From Sabulitectum sp036743055 (GTDB taxonomy: Bacteria > Fermentibacterota > Fermentibacteria > Fermentibacterales > JCC-6), in contig DAINQE010000002.1 of NCBI GenBank assembly GCA_036743055.1, positions 1-64,000 of the forward strand: a stretch of 64,000 nucleotides of DNA. Direction: 5' to 3'. Below the pieces are notes generated by a model. That model was not told where the DNA came from and did not search any database. It saw nothing but the letters and a program-made list of their open reading frames with translations. A program made the translations under genes and the position numbers. Within the stretch, counting starts at the first letter, position 1; each line of letters opens with the position of its first letter. Shown here piece by piece: positions 16,763 through 25,910 of the stretch.

Positions 16763-17521
16763 TCAGTTCTCCAGGATCCCCGCTATCTCACCGGCAGCCT
16801 TCTCTCCCGAGAGGAGCATGCCTCCGAAAACCGGGCCCATTCTGTTCCCTCCTCCAAAGGCGCAGGCGCTCATGCCGCTCACGAAGAGTCCCGGAAAGAC
16901 CTCACCTGTATGCTCCACCGTATGGCGCTCTCCATCCAGAACATTAAGGCAGCCTTCACCGGGAACCCTTGCGCAGTCCGGATGCCTGGTCAGGAACTTC
17001 GTGACAACGAAAGCAGGGTGACCTGTGGCGTCCAGTACGCACCTTGCCCTGGCCATCAGGGGATCAATGTACATTCCCAGCTTCAGGGCGGGGCTCCAGT
17101 TCACCACGACACCGTTCACCCTTCCCGAACCGTCCACACTCACGTCTTCCACCGCGGTGCAGTTGAACACCCTCGCCCCTGCGCTGCACGCCCTGGAGAT
17201 AAGCGCTGCTGTTGCCTGAACCGAATCCGCCAGGCAGCCTGATTCGTTTCCCTTGCGAAGCCTGATTCCGCTTGCAGAGGCAATGTCACATGCTGCCTCT
17301 TCTATGACTATGGAGTTGAACATCATGGCTCCCACCCACATGCCGCCTCCCGGGGAGATATTCTTCTCATAGAGGTTCACCGAGAAACCCCTTTCCGCAA
17401 GCAGGGCCGCCGCAACGAGCCCTGAGGGACCGCCGCCTGCTATTGCCACATCAGCGGAGAAACTGGACTTGAGCTTATCGAAATAGTCCCCGGCGATGGC
17501 CATGGATACAAGGTGTTCCAT
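16763..17521 (-). CDS. thi4: Thi4-type thiazole synthase, probably sulfide-using
   Basis: A 252-aa Thi4 protein that forms the thiazole phosphate of thiamine from NAD and glycine. It has a dinucleotide site (AIAGGGPSGLVAA), the SPGGGMWVGAM block, DATGHPAFV near 165-173, and the C-terminal GGGNRMGPVFGGM. Eukaryotic Thi4 donates sulfur from a cysteine shortly after the equivalent GH; here none occurs until 15 residues past G167. This matches the non-suicidal class of prokaryotic enzymes that use free sulfide under anoxia. The ATG at 17521 has AGGAGG upstream. Control is by the TPP riboswitch in its leader. Confidence 0.92.
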   Translation of the reverse strand: MEHLVSMAIAGDYFDKLKSSFSADVAIAGGGPSGLVAAALLAERGFSVNLYEKNISPGGGMWVGAMMFNSIVIEEAACDIASASGIRLRKGNESGCLADSVQATAALISRACSAGARVFNCTAVEDVSVDGSGRVNGVVVNWSPALKLGMYIDPLMARARCVLDATGHPAFVVTKFLTRHPDCARVPGEGCLNVLDGERHTVEHTGEVFPGLFVSGMSACAFGGGNRMGPVFGGMLLSGEKAAGEIAGILEN

Positions 17522-17582
17522 TTCTGGATCCTCCTTTTCCACCGGATGCCGACTGGGAACGAAAACCGTAAAGCTCTCTGTG

Positions 17583-17657
17583 ATTCCCTGCGCCGGCATT
17601 ATCCGGATCAGGTTCAACGGGTATGATCTCAGCCGCCATTGTGGCAGCACCCCGATG
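17583..17657 (-). ncRNA. TPP (thi-box) riboswitch
   Basis: On the minus strand, 5' to 3': GGGGTGC (17653-17647), GGCTGAGA, ACCCGTTGAACCTGATC, then CGGATAATGCCGGCG and AGGGAA. These are the near-invariant thi-box elements in the right order. The 3' edge is about 60 nt before the thi4 ATG, and its 5' edge is 5 nt from the hutH stop. It should repress thi4 when thiamine pyrophosphate is plentiful. No terminator stem with a U-tract is evident between it and the ATG, so translational control through the AGGAGG site is the simpler reading. Confidence 0.93.
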
Positions 17658-17661
17658 TGGT

Positions 17662-19158
<1,497 letters not shown>

Positions 19159-19433
19159 TCTTACCTCCATGTGAGCGGAAAGCCGAATATACCCATGCGC
19201 CATGAAGCCACCCAGCGCCATTGCGCCAAACTGGCCCATACCATTCCACCTGGGGTTTCCGGGTATCCGCCGATCATCTGTTTTATGTATGCGCCACATT
19301 GCGTTATGCACACAGCCAAGGAAAGGTTTTTCTGTGGCATAATCCTTGCTTCAGATAGAATCGCGAAAATAAGAACAAGGGTTAGGATTGATCGTTTTTG
19401 CCTGAACAGAATTCCTCACGAAAGGAGAAGGAA

Positions 19434-19733
19434 ATGGCAGAACTGAAGGTAAGGCCGCTCTTCGACAGGATCATAGTCCGTCGGGAAGAGCCCCAGGAAG
19501 TCGTTAAGGGCGGAATAGTACTTCCCGACACGGCAAAGGAAAAACCCCTCGAGGGAACCATCGTTGCCGTGGGAAAGGGCAAGCGCGCAAAGAACGGCGA
19601 TTTCATTGCCCCGGAAGTAAAAGTTGGTGACAAGATCCTCATTGGAAAGTACTCGGGCACCGACGTCACCGTCAACGGCGAAGAACTCGTTATCATCCGC
19701 GAGGATGACATCCTCGCCGTAATAGAGCAGTAA
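19434..19733 (+). CDS. groES: GroES co-chaperonin
   Basis: A 99-aa heptameric lid of the GroEL chaperonin. It shows KVRPLFDRIIVRREE, GGIVLPDTAKEKP, the GTIVAVGKG turn, VKVGDKILIGKYSGT and the ending EDDILAVIE. The ATG at 19434 follows AAAGGAGAAGGA; a longer reading from 19398 adds a non-conserved leader. It is 13 nt upstream of groEL. The 275-bp space upstream of it carries no CIRCE-like inverted repeat that I can see. Confidence 0.98.
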   Translation: MAELKVRPLFDRIIVRREEPQEVVKGGIVLPDTAKEKPLEGTIVAVGKGKRAKNGDFIAPEVKVGDKILIGKYSGTDVTVNGEELVIIREDDILAVIEQ

Positions 19734-19746
19734 GGAGAATCCCATC

Positions 19747-21372
19747 ATGGCAGGCAAGGAACTCAAGTTCGATCAGGACGCCAGGCAAACAATACTTTCC
19801 GGTGTTGAACAGCTTTCCAGGGCTGTCAAGGTCACCCTGGGACCCAAGGGCCGCAATGTTGTCATAGAGAAGAAATGGGGCAGCCCAACCATCACCAAGG
19901 ACGGCGTAACGGTCGCGAAGGAGATCGAGCTTCCCGACAAGTTCGAGAACATCGGCGCCCAGCTCATCCGCGAGGTTGCCAGCAAGACCAGTGACGTCGC
20001 AGGCGACGGCACCACAACCGCAACCCTTCTGGCCGAAGCAGTTTACCGCGAGGGTCTGAAGAACGTCACCGCAGGGGCGAATCCCATGTCCCTCAAGAGG
20101 GGTATAGACGTGGCCGTTGCAGCGGTAGTCGAAGAACTCAAGGAACTCTCCGAGGAAGTCAGGGGCAAGGACGAGATCAGACAGGTTGCCACAATCAGCG
20201 CAAATAACGACGATGAGATTGGCGCGATCATTGCCGACGCAATGGAAAAAGTAGGCAAAGACGGCACCATAAGCGTCGAGGAAGCCAAGTCCATGACTAC
20301 CGACCTCGACGTCGTTGAGGGAATGCAGTTCGACCGCGGATACCTCTCCCCCTACTTCGTAACCGATCCCGAGAACATGGAAGTGGTTCTGGAGAAGCCT
20401 TACATCCTCATCTACGAGAAGAAGATCAGCAATGTGAAGGACCTGCTGCCGGTTCTCGAGAAGGTTGCCCAGATGGGTCGTCCCCTTCTCATCATAGCCG
20501 AGGACATCGAAGGTGAAGCCCTCGCCACCCTCGTGGTGAACAAGGTACGCGGTATGCTTCAGGTGGCCGCAGTTAAGGCCCCCGGCTATGGAGACAGGCG
20601 CAAGGCCATGCTTGGCGACATAGCCGTACTCACCGGCGGTCGTTCCATCACTGAGGACCTGGGCATAAAGCTCGAGAACATAACCCTTGACGACCTTGGC
20701 ACCTGCGGCGTTGTCAAGATCGACAAGGACAATACCACCATCATCGAGGGCAGCGGTGCCACCGAGGACATCAAGGGCCGCGTGAACCAGATCCGCAAGC
20801 AGATCGAGGACACCACAAGCGACTACGACCGCGAGAAGCTTCAGGAGAGGCTCGCCAAGCTTGCAGGCGGCGTTGCCAGGATCAACGTTGGTGCAGCAAC
20901 TGAAACAGAGATGAAGGAGAAGAAGGCAAGGGTGGAGGACGCCCTTCACGCCACCAGGGCAGCCGTTGAAGAAGGCATCGTTCCCGGAGGCGGAACCGCT
21001 CTTGTCCGCTGCGAGAGCGCCGTTGAGAAGCTGGAGCTCGAAGGCGACGAGAAGGTTGGCGCAAGAATAGTCCTTACCACCCTCTCCGCTCCCCTCCGCC
21101 AGCTTGTTCAGAACGCTGGAATGGAAGGCGCTATAGTAGTTGAGAAAGTTCGCGGCATGGCCAGGACCGAGGGTCTCAACATCGCAACCGGAGAGTACGT
21201 GGACATGTTCAAGGCCGGTATCGTGGACCCCACCAAGGTCACCAGGACCGCCCTTCAGAACGCATGCTCCATCGCCGGACTCCTCCTCACCACCGAGGCG
21301 ATCATCACCGAGATCCCTGAGCCCGAGAAGCCGATGCCAGGCGGCGACGGCGGTATGGGCGGAATGTACTAG
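19747..21372 (+). CDS. groEL: GroEL chaperonin
   Basis: A 541-aa 60-kDa chaperonin that folds proteins with ATP inside a double ring capped by GroES. Family blocks are GPKGRNVVIEKKWGSPTITKDGVTVAKEIE, the ATP site GDGTTTATLLAEA, RGYLSPYFVTD, and the C-terminal Gly-Met tail PGGDGGMGGMY. An AAGGAG ribosome site lies ahead of the ATG. A strong intrinsic terminator follows 22 nt after the stop. Codon use is biased to a restricted set (AAC, GAC, AAG, CTC), as expected for a highly expressed gene. Confidence 0.99.
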   Translation: MAGKELKFDQDARQTILSGVEQLSRAVKVTLGPKGRNVVIEKKWGSPTITKDGVTVAKEIELPDKFENIGAQLIREVASKTSDVAGDGTTTATLLAEAVYREGLKNVTAGANPMSLKRGIDVAVAAVVEELKELSEEVRGKDEIRQVATISANNDDEIGAIIADAMEKVGKDGTISVEEAKSMTTDLDVVEGMQFDRGYLSPYFVTDPENMEVVLEKPYILIYEKKISNVKDLLPVLEKVAQMGRPLLIIAEDIEGEALATLVVNKVRGMLQVAAVKAPGYGDRRKAMLGDIAVLTGGRSITEDLGIKLENITLDDLGTCGVVKIDKDNTTIIEGSGATEDIKGRVNQIRKQIEDTTSDYDREKLQERLAKLAGGVARINVGAATETEMKEKKARVEDALHATRAAVEEGIVPGGGTALVRCESAVEKLELEGDEKVGARIVLTTLSAPLRQLVQNAGMEGAIVVEKVRGMARTEGLNIATGEYVDMFKAGIVDPTKVTRTALQNACSIAGLLLTTEAIITEIPEPEKPMPGGDGGMGGMY

Positions 21373-21394
21373 TACACTTCCGCTGGTTGATGAA

Positions 21395-21425
21395 GGGGCC
21401 GCGGCATCGCCGCGGCCTCTTTTAT
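21395..21425 (+). terminator. Intrinsic terminator of groES-groEL
   Basis: A perfect 9-bp stem GGCCGCGGC / GCCGCGGCC with a 3-nt loop (21397-21417) is followed by TCTTTT. It is also the outer left arm of the larger palindrome at 21397-21605. Confidence 0.85.
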
Positions 21426-21605
21426 GCCTTCCGGCCGCCTTCCGGCCGCCCGCAAGTTTGTCAACTTAGTTCCACAACTTGCCTTCCAGTGAGCAGATAG
21501 GCCTGATACCATGTATAATTGCTCACTGGAAGAGGAGTTACAGGATTTGATTGACAAACTTGCGGGCGGCCAGACGGCAGGGTCGGCCGCGGCGATGCCG
21601 CGGCC
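21397..21605. repeat. 209-bp imperfect palindrome between convergent groEL and the motor operon
   Basis: Three pairs of inverted arms are nested about one centre. Outer arms 21397-21417 / 21585-21605 are 21 bp and identical, and each is also a hairpin. Middle arms 21444-21464 / 21551-21571 are 21 bp and identical (start GGCCGCCCGCAAG). Inner arms 21484-21495 / 21520-21531 are 12 bp and identical (TTCCAGTGAGCA). The gaps between middle and inner arms are both 19 nt but differ in sequence. A tandem 11-bp repeat (TTCCGGCCGCC) sits in the left arm only. The centre holds TATAAT (21514-21519). It could be a MITE-like element, a paired two-way terminator or a long hairpin RNA. Confidence 0.8.
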
Positions 21606-21614
21606 GTCAATGTA

Positions 21615-23477
21615 CTACTGGGGTGGTACCAGGCTGAAGGGAACGGTGACGGGAAGGTTCGAGGTCTGCTCTGGAGCAGGTCCGAAGTTCAGCCCCTGAA
21701 CAGCTGAGGTTACGGTTCCCTGAAGGCTTGCCAGTGCTCCCGGACAACTGACGGAAACACCGGTGACGGAACCGCTGGGGGTGATGGAGAAGTTGATGGT
21801 GATCGTTCCGCTTGCCCCGGGATTCGTCCGCAGAAGGCTCTCATAAGCGGTCTGAACACGCATCTTGATTACGTTGATCCTTCTGCGGATGTCGCTCATG
21901 TTCCTGTAGCCAAGGTCAATGGCCTCTCCTGAAGCACTGGCGCTGAAGGATACCTGCGCCGCCTGGTGTGCCGCCTGCATCTCGCTGGAGCTCACGGTTT
22001 CAGCGGATGCGGCAACGCCTCCTCCGCCCCCGGCAAGGCCGGAAAGGCCGCCTGATCCTCCGCCTCCCGCTCCTGCTATGAGAGCGTCGCCGGTCTGGCC
22101 TGAGGCCAGACCTGTTCCGGAGGCCGCGGCGGACTGGAGGTCGCCTATGAAACCGGCCCCTCCACCTGCAGCTCCGGTGCCGTAGGCTGCGAAACTGATG
22201 CTGCTGAGCACATCTCCAGCTGCATCGGCTCCAGCGGCTGCTCCCGCAGGCCCCTGATTGCCGCCGGGTCCGCCGGCTCCGGCGGTTTCCATGTTCGCAA
22301 CGGGCATGTCGCTTATGATCTCCTCGCCCAGGCCGGCCTCGGCGGCCGGGGGGGTTTCGGAAAGCTGGGCGACCCTGGCGCTGGGAGCGTTCCTGAGGAT
22401 CTGGGTCTTTGTTTCCTTAACTTCCATGATCAGCCTGTCGGTCACCGCACCGGTCAGGACAGCGATGGCCAGGCCTATGCCGAGAATGATCTTGTAGCGG
22501 TCATTCTCGTTCTTGCTCACGTGGAAAGTCACCTGCTCGTGGGGCCTGCAGGCGAAGGTCTTCCAGTCGTAGAACGCCGGTTTCGTGGTATCCTTCGGTA
22601 TGACAGGCTCAGGCTTCGGTTTGGGCTTCAGCACCTCTGGAGGAGGCTCCGCGAAGCCGAAGAATATCTCCAGCCCGCCTATAGTGAACACACCTGATAC
22701 GTTCCTGTCAAAGACCCAGATGTAGGGTTCGCCGGGTTTTTCCTGCTTGAGGAGATTCCTCTCGATGAGTGTGGCGAATGGAATGACGCTTCCCTTCACC
22801 TCCACACCGCCCTTTATCTCGGGAAGCAGTCTGAGGATGTACTTGTTCCCCTCCTCGGGTTCAAGGAGGGTGTGTATCCTGGGCAGACCGGGGGAGTTAA
22901 CGGCGACCGTATTGTAATCGGCCTGACCGATGGTCATTATCCCGGCGTTGGGGAAGATCTCCCGTCTTCCTCCAGGGCCGCCCTCCACAACCAGCTTCAG
23001 AGCCCTCTTGTCGGGAGGTTCGGGCTTCGTCTCAACCGGCTTTACCGGTTCGGGCTTCTTCTTCGGTTCAGCCTTCTTCTCCGCCACCTTCGGGGGTTCG
23101 ATGAATCCGAAGTGGATTATGAAGGGTCCGGCGTTGACCATGCCCTGGTCGCCGTAGTTGACCTTGAGCATGTAGTTGCCGCTGTCATCGGTGCTGAAGA
23201 TGCCAAGTCCCTTCAGATCGCTGAACTTCAGCCTGGAGCCGTTGGCGGAAGTTATCTGCGCGTCCATGGTGTCGGACAGCCTGAGCTCCCAGGACTGGCC
23301 GTCGGGGGCCTTTCTTATGAAAACCAGGGAATCCGGTATTCCCGCGCCCTCAACTGCGATGTTGTTGTTGTAACCGGAGCCCAGGGTAACCTCCCTGTCT
23401 CCGGGAAGCAGTTTGGTTACCACCTTCCCGTCGCGCATTGCAGCAACGGCAAGCACTTTTTTTACATCGGCTCCCAT
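21615..23477 (-). CDS. GltG-like FHA/TonB protein of a trans-envelope motor (AgmX/PglI C-terminal domain)
   Basis: A 620-aa protein with two related N-terminal cytoplasmic beta domains of FHA-like character (about 1-128 and 158-278), each ending in a IxFGFxEPP motif and followed by a Pro/Lys/Glu-rich linker. One membrane helix lies at 329-347, then a periplasmic Ala/Gly-rich stretch (about 385-520), and a TonB-like C-terminal domain (about 530-620; VQTAYESLLRTNP, GTITINFSITPSGSVTGV) of the AgmX/PglI type. This order matches GltG of Myxococcus gliding. It would carry ExbB/ExbD energy to periplasmic or outer-membrane partners. Last gene of the operon; its ATG overlaps the preceding stop (TGATG). 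Confidence 0.85.
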   Translation of the reverse strand: MGADVKKVLAVAAMRDGKVVTKLLPGDREVTLGSGYNNNIAVEGAGIPDSLVFIRKAPDGQSWELRLSDTMDAQITSANGSRLKFSDLKGLGIFSTDDSGNYMLKVNYGDQGMVNAGPFIIHFGFIEPPKVAEKKAEPKKKPEPVKPVETKPEPPDKRALKLVVEGGPGGRREIFPNAGIMTIGQADYNTVAVNSPGLPRIHTLLEPEEGNKYILRLLPEIKGGVEVKGSVIPFATLIERNLLKQEKPGEPYIWVFDRNVSGVFTIGGLEIFFGFAEPPPEVLKPKPKPEPVIPKDTTKPAFYDWKTFACRPHEQVTFHVSKNENDRYKIILGIGLAIAVLTGAVTDRLIMEVKETKTQILRNAPSARVAQLSETPPAAEAGLGEEIISDMPVANMETAGAGGPGGNQGPAGAAAGADAAGDVLSSISFAAYGTGAAGGGAGFIGDLQSAAASGTGLASGQTGDALIAGAGGGGSGGLSGLAGGGGGVAASAETVSSSEMQAAHQAAQVSFSASASGEAIDLGYRNMSDIRRRINVIKMRVQTAYESLLRTNPGASGTITINFSITPSGSVTGVSVSCPGALASLQGTVTSAVQGLNFGPAPEQTSNLPVTVPFSLVPPQ

Positions 23478-24019
23478 CAGACATCACCTTCTTCCAGGGT
23501 CTCCGTCTTGATCACAGCCAGGTTCTGGGTGGCATACCCCGCTTCTGAACAGCTTGCCATTACCCTCTGAAGAAGGATCGCGGGTATGTCCACATCTCCC
23601 TGGATGTTGATCTTTGTTTCCTCTTCAGTAAGTGTACCCCTGGTGAGCCTGGAATATTCCAAATGGTCCTTGAGCCTTACTACCAGTTCAGGTATGGAGT
23701 TCCCTGAGGAGAGGAGGTCCGGGGTTACCGATACCACAGGATCCCCGTCCACCACTATCACGGAGTTGTTGACCTGGATCTCCAGCTTGAGTTCAACCCT
23801 CTGCTCCATCCGGGCCTTTGGAAGCACCAGCTGATCGCTTACGGTAACTATCTGCCCGTCAGCTGAGTAGCTTTTCAGAAGGAAGACAAGAAGAATGGTG
23901 AACATGTCGATCATTGAGGTAAGGTTCAGGGTTACCTTCTTGTCGCCTCCCCGGGAAAGGGCAATTGACTTGCCCGAACCCAGAAGCAGAGGAACCTTGC
24001 GTTTTGAGGGGGCGCTCAT
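23477..24019 (-). CDS. ExbD/TolR-type motor subunit, acidic TM residue kept
   Basis: A 180-aa ExbD/TolR family protein with a single N-terminal membrane helix, KKVTLNLTSMIDMFTILLVFLLKSYS. D38 sits where the proton-conducting aspartate of ExbD lies. A periplasmic domain of about 120 aa follows. The start at 24019 overlaps the stop of the other ExbD (TGATG). With the ExbB homologue it should form a proton-driven stator. The helix resembles the AglQ/AglS-type stator subunits, by my recollection of the family. Confidence 0.9.
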   Translation of the reverse strand: MSAPSKRKVPLLLGSGKSIALSRGGDKKVTLNLTSMIDMFTILLVFLLKSYSADGQIVTVSDQLVLPKARMEQRVELKLEIQVNNSVIVVDGDPVVSVTPDLLSSGNSIPELVVRLKDHLEYSRLTRGTLTEEETKINIQGDVDIPAILLQRVMASCSEAGYATQNLAVIKTETLEEGDV

Positions 24020-24576
24020 CAGTTCCCCCCCCTCATGGCGGAACTCACCGCAGTGGAAGGAGCAACCTGGAGACCGGGCTGATCGAAACCGGCCTCCCCG
24101 GCTATGTCGATGGCCCTGATGATGTTCTGGTAACGCATCTCCTCCACGGTGAGGATGGTGATCTTGTGAAAGTCTATCTGGGGATAGGCTTCGTCGAGAA
24201 GCTCGTAAACCTCGGTAATGTCCGTTGCCAGCGAATCCCAGGGGAAGGTGATTATGGTTTCGCCGTCGACCACCGTTTCCTGGGCGTAGCACACATGAAC
24301 CGTTCCACTGACGGTGCCAATGAACATTTCCTGCTGCGTCATGATTATCTTGGGCTGGAGCCTGTCCTCCTCCGAACGCATCAGGTTGGCGGTGGCCCCG
24401 GCACCGGCACTGCTGACGCCTTCGGTCTGGGCCATTTCAATGACTACGACCTCAAGGAAAGTTGCGCTGAACAGCAGGAACGGTATTATGCAGCAGAAGA
24501 GGTTCATCACCGGGAGAAGATCGATCTCCGGAAGGTGTTTCCCCGTTCTGCTCCGCCCCGATGCAGCCTTCGCCAT
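24019..24576 (-). CDS. ExbD/TolR-type motor subunit with Asn at the proton-path position
   Basis: A 185-aa single-TM ExbD/TolR homologue. The helix region is PEIDLLPVMNLFCCIIPFLLFSATF. Aligning it with the ExbD pattern (N-x-T-P-L-V-D-V-M) puts N25 at the place of the essential aspartate, so this subunit probably cannot carry protons by itself. The remainder is periplasmic, with a central disordered Ser/Gly/Ala stretch. It overlaps ExbB upstream and the second ExbD downstream through TGATG junctions, which implies fixed stoichiometry with both. Confidence 0.88.
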   Translation of the reverse strand: MAKAASGRSRTGKHLPEIDLLPVMNLFCCIIPFLLFSATFLEVVVIEMAQTEGVSSAGAGATANLMRSEEDRLQPKIIMTQQEMFIGTVSGTVHVCYAQETVVDGETIITFPWDSLATDITEVYELLDEAYPQIDFHKITILTVEEMRYQNIIRAIDIAGEAGFDQPGLQVAPSTAVSSAMRGGN

Positions 24577-25442
24577 CAGGCTTCCTTCCTGGCCTGTGCC
24601 AGCATGTTCATCACCATGACGCTGTAACGGTCGATATCATCCACCAGAGAATCCGCCTTGGATGTGAGGACGGAGTGGACTATCAGAAGAGGAATAGCGG
24701 AGATAAGACCGAAGGCGGTGGTGTTCATTGCCTGGGAAATACCATTGGCGAGAAGAACGCTCTTCTGCTCGGGATCGGCTGCGGCCACCGCGGCGAACGC
24801 GGCGATAAGACCGAATATGGTTCCCAGAAGACCAACCATGGTAGACACGTTGGCAAGCATGGCAAGGAAACCGATCCTGGCGTTGATCCTGGGAAGTTCC
24901 GCCAGGGCCATCTCATCAACGGCATTCTGTATGTCTCGCTCGGTGCCCTTGTAGTTCCTCAGGGCGGCTTCGATTATCCTGGCAAGGGGAGCCTTCTCCT
25001 CACTGACAGCAGCGATGGCGCCCTCTATGCTTCCCTTTCGGATCAGGGAGGCTATCTTGGCCATGAGCTGCTCAGGGTTCATCTGGGAGGTTCCGAAGAG
25101 GAAGATGAGCCTCTCGATAGTTATGACTATACCCACGGCGAAGAATCCCAGAATGGCCCACATGGCGGGTCCGCCCTGCCTGAAGAACGTGGCGGTCTTG
25201 CTGAGGAGGCCCGCCTCGACGACCTCTTCCTCTTCTTCCGCAGCCTGGTCCACTTCGGTGGTATCCGCGGCCACTTCTTCCTCAGCTACCGCGGTGGTGT
25301 CCACTGCGGTGGTGTCCACAGCGGCTGAATCCACCGCAGCGGTATCCGCTTCGGCGTTCTCCTCCCCGGGCTGGGAAAATCCCGTGGAGGGAAGGACAAG
25401 AAGGATCATCACCGCTATCAGGGAGAACAGGTTGTTACGCAT
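24576..25442 (-). CDS. ExbB/TolQ/MotA-type proton channel with signal peptide and acidic linker
   Basis: A 288-aa protein. It has a signal peptide (1-23), a strongly acidic Ala/Val/Asp/Thr/Glu stretch (about 25-75), then the ExbB core. TM1 is in GGPAMWAILGFFAVGIVITIERL; a cytoplasmic loop follows; then MLANVSTMVGLLGTIFGLIAAF and the last helix TTAFGLISAIPLLIVHSVL. The GLLGTIFG and AFG..SAIPLL blocks are the family's channel-lining segments. The extra N-terminal periplasmic extension is found in some MotA/TolQ/ExbB proteins. GAGGAG precedes the ATG. Confidence 0.93.
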   Translation of the reverse strand: MRNNLFSLIAVMILLVLPSTGFSQPGEENAEADTAAVDSAAVDTTAVDTTAVAEEEVAADTTEVDQAAEEEEEVVEAGLLSKTATFFRQGGPAMWAILGFFAVGIVITIERLIFLFGTSQMNPEQLMAKIASLIRKGSIEGAIAAVSEEKAPLARIIEAALRNYKGTERDIQNAVDEMALAELPRINARIGFLAMLANVSTMVGLLGTIFGLIAAFAAVAAADPEQKSVLLANGISQAMNTTAFGLISAIPLLIVHSVLTSKADSLVDDIDRYSVMVMNMLAQARKEA

Positions 25443-25475
25443 ACAGGGGCTCCTCTCTAGTAACTGCTATCAAAA

Positions 25476-25910
25476 CTACTGACCTACAAGGTCGTACAGT
25501 AAATTACCAATCACATCAAGCCCGGCCATTACCGCAAAGACAGTTCCGGTGCTTTCATCTCCTTCGGAGAATTTCCACGCGCTCAGACCGCCCAGGATCG
25601 CAACCGAACCGTACCTGATGTATACAGGCATGGCGCTGGATTCCCTGGCGGCAACGGAAAAGCTTGTCTCGGTGGCGAATGCGCCGGGATAAATGGGTCT
25701 GACCACATCCTCGAGAAAACTCCTTTCAAGAAGCACGTTGCTCAGGTTCGGCGTGCTTTTCAGCATGAGGAAAAGTGCCTGTGGAGTTCTAAGCTCACCC
25801 TGAATGGTGATCTCCTCGAGAATGAGCCTTCCACCTTCGAGGACGGCCTCCTGGGCCATTGCCGGAACGCAGAGAACTGCCAGCAGAAGAAGAAGTGCAA
25901 CGCTTCTCAC
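25476..25910 (-). CDS. Secreted/membrane protein of the motor operon, unknown family
   Basis: A 144-aa protein starting with GTG at 25910 in a GTGA overlap with the TPR gene. It has a signal peptide (1-19, VPAMAQ), then GRLILEEITIQGELRTPQALFLML, where the first part reads like a short beta strand module. Two weakly hydrophobic segments lie near the C terminus (about 97-108 and 122-140). I do not recognise a family. Its fixed place between the TPR protein and ExbB suggests a structural part of the same machine. Confidence 0.7.
   Translation of the reverse strand: MRSVALLLLLAVLCVPAMAQEAVLEGGRLILEEITIQGELRTPQALFLMLKSTPNLSNVLLERSFLEDVVRPIYPGAFATETSFSVAARESSAMPVYIRYGSVAILGGLSAWKFSEGDESTGTVFAVMAGLDVIGNLLYDLVGQ

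Noticed and set aside
19159..19433. CIRCE or sigma32 control site before groES
   Set aside because: No TTAGCACTC-type inverted repeat and no CTTGAA...CCCCAT pattern found; a CATAAT at 19338 has no acceptable -35 at 16-18 bp.
21369..21699. Short open frames crossing the palindrome at 21.4-21.7 kb
   Set aside because: Both strands give 60-aa frames that simply translate the inverted arms, with no ribosome site and no conserved pattern.
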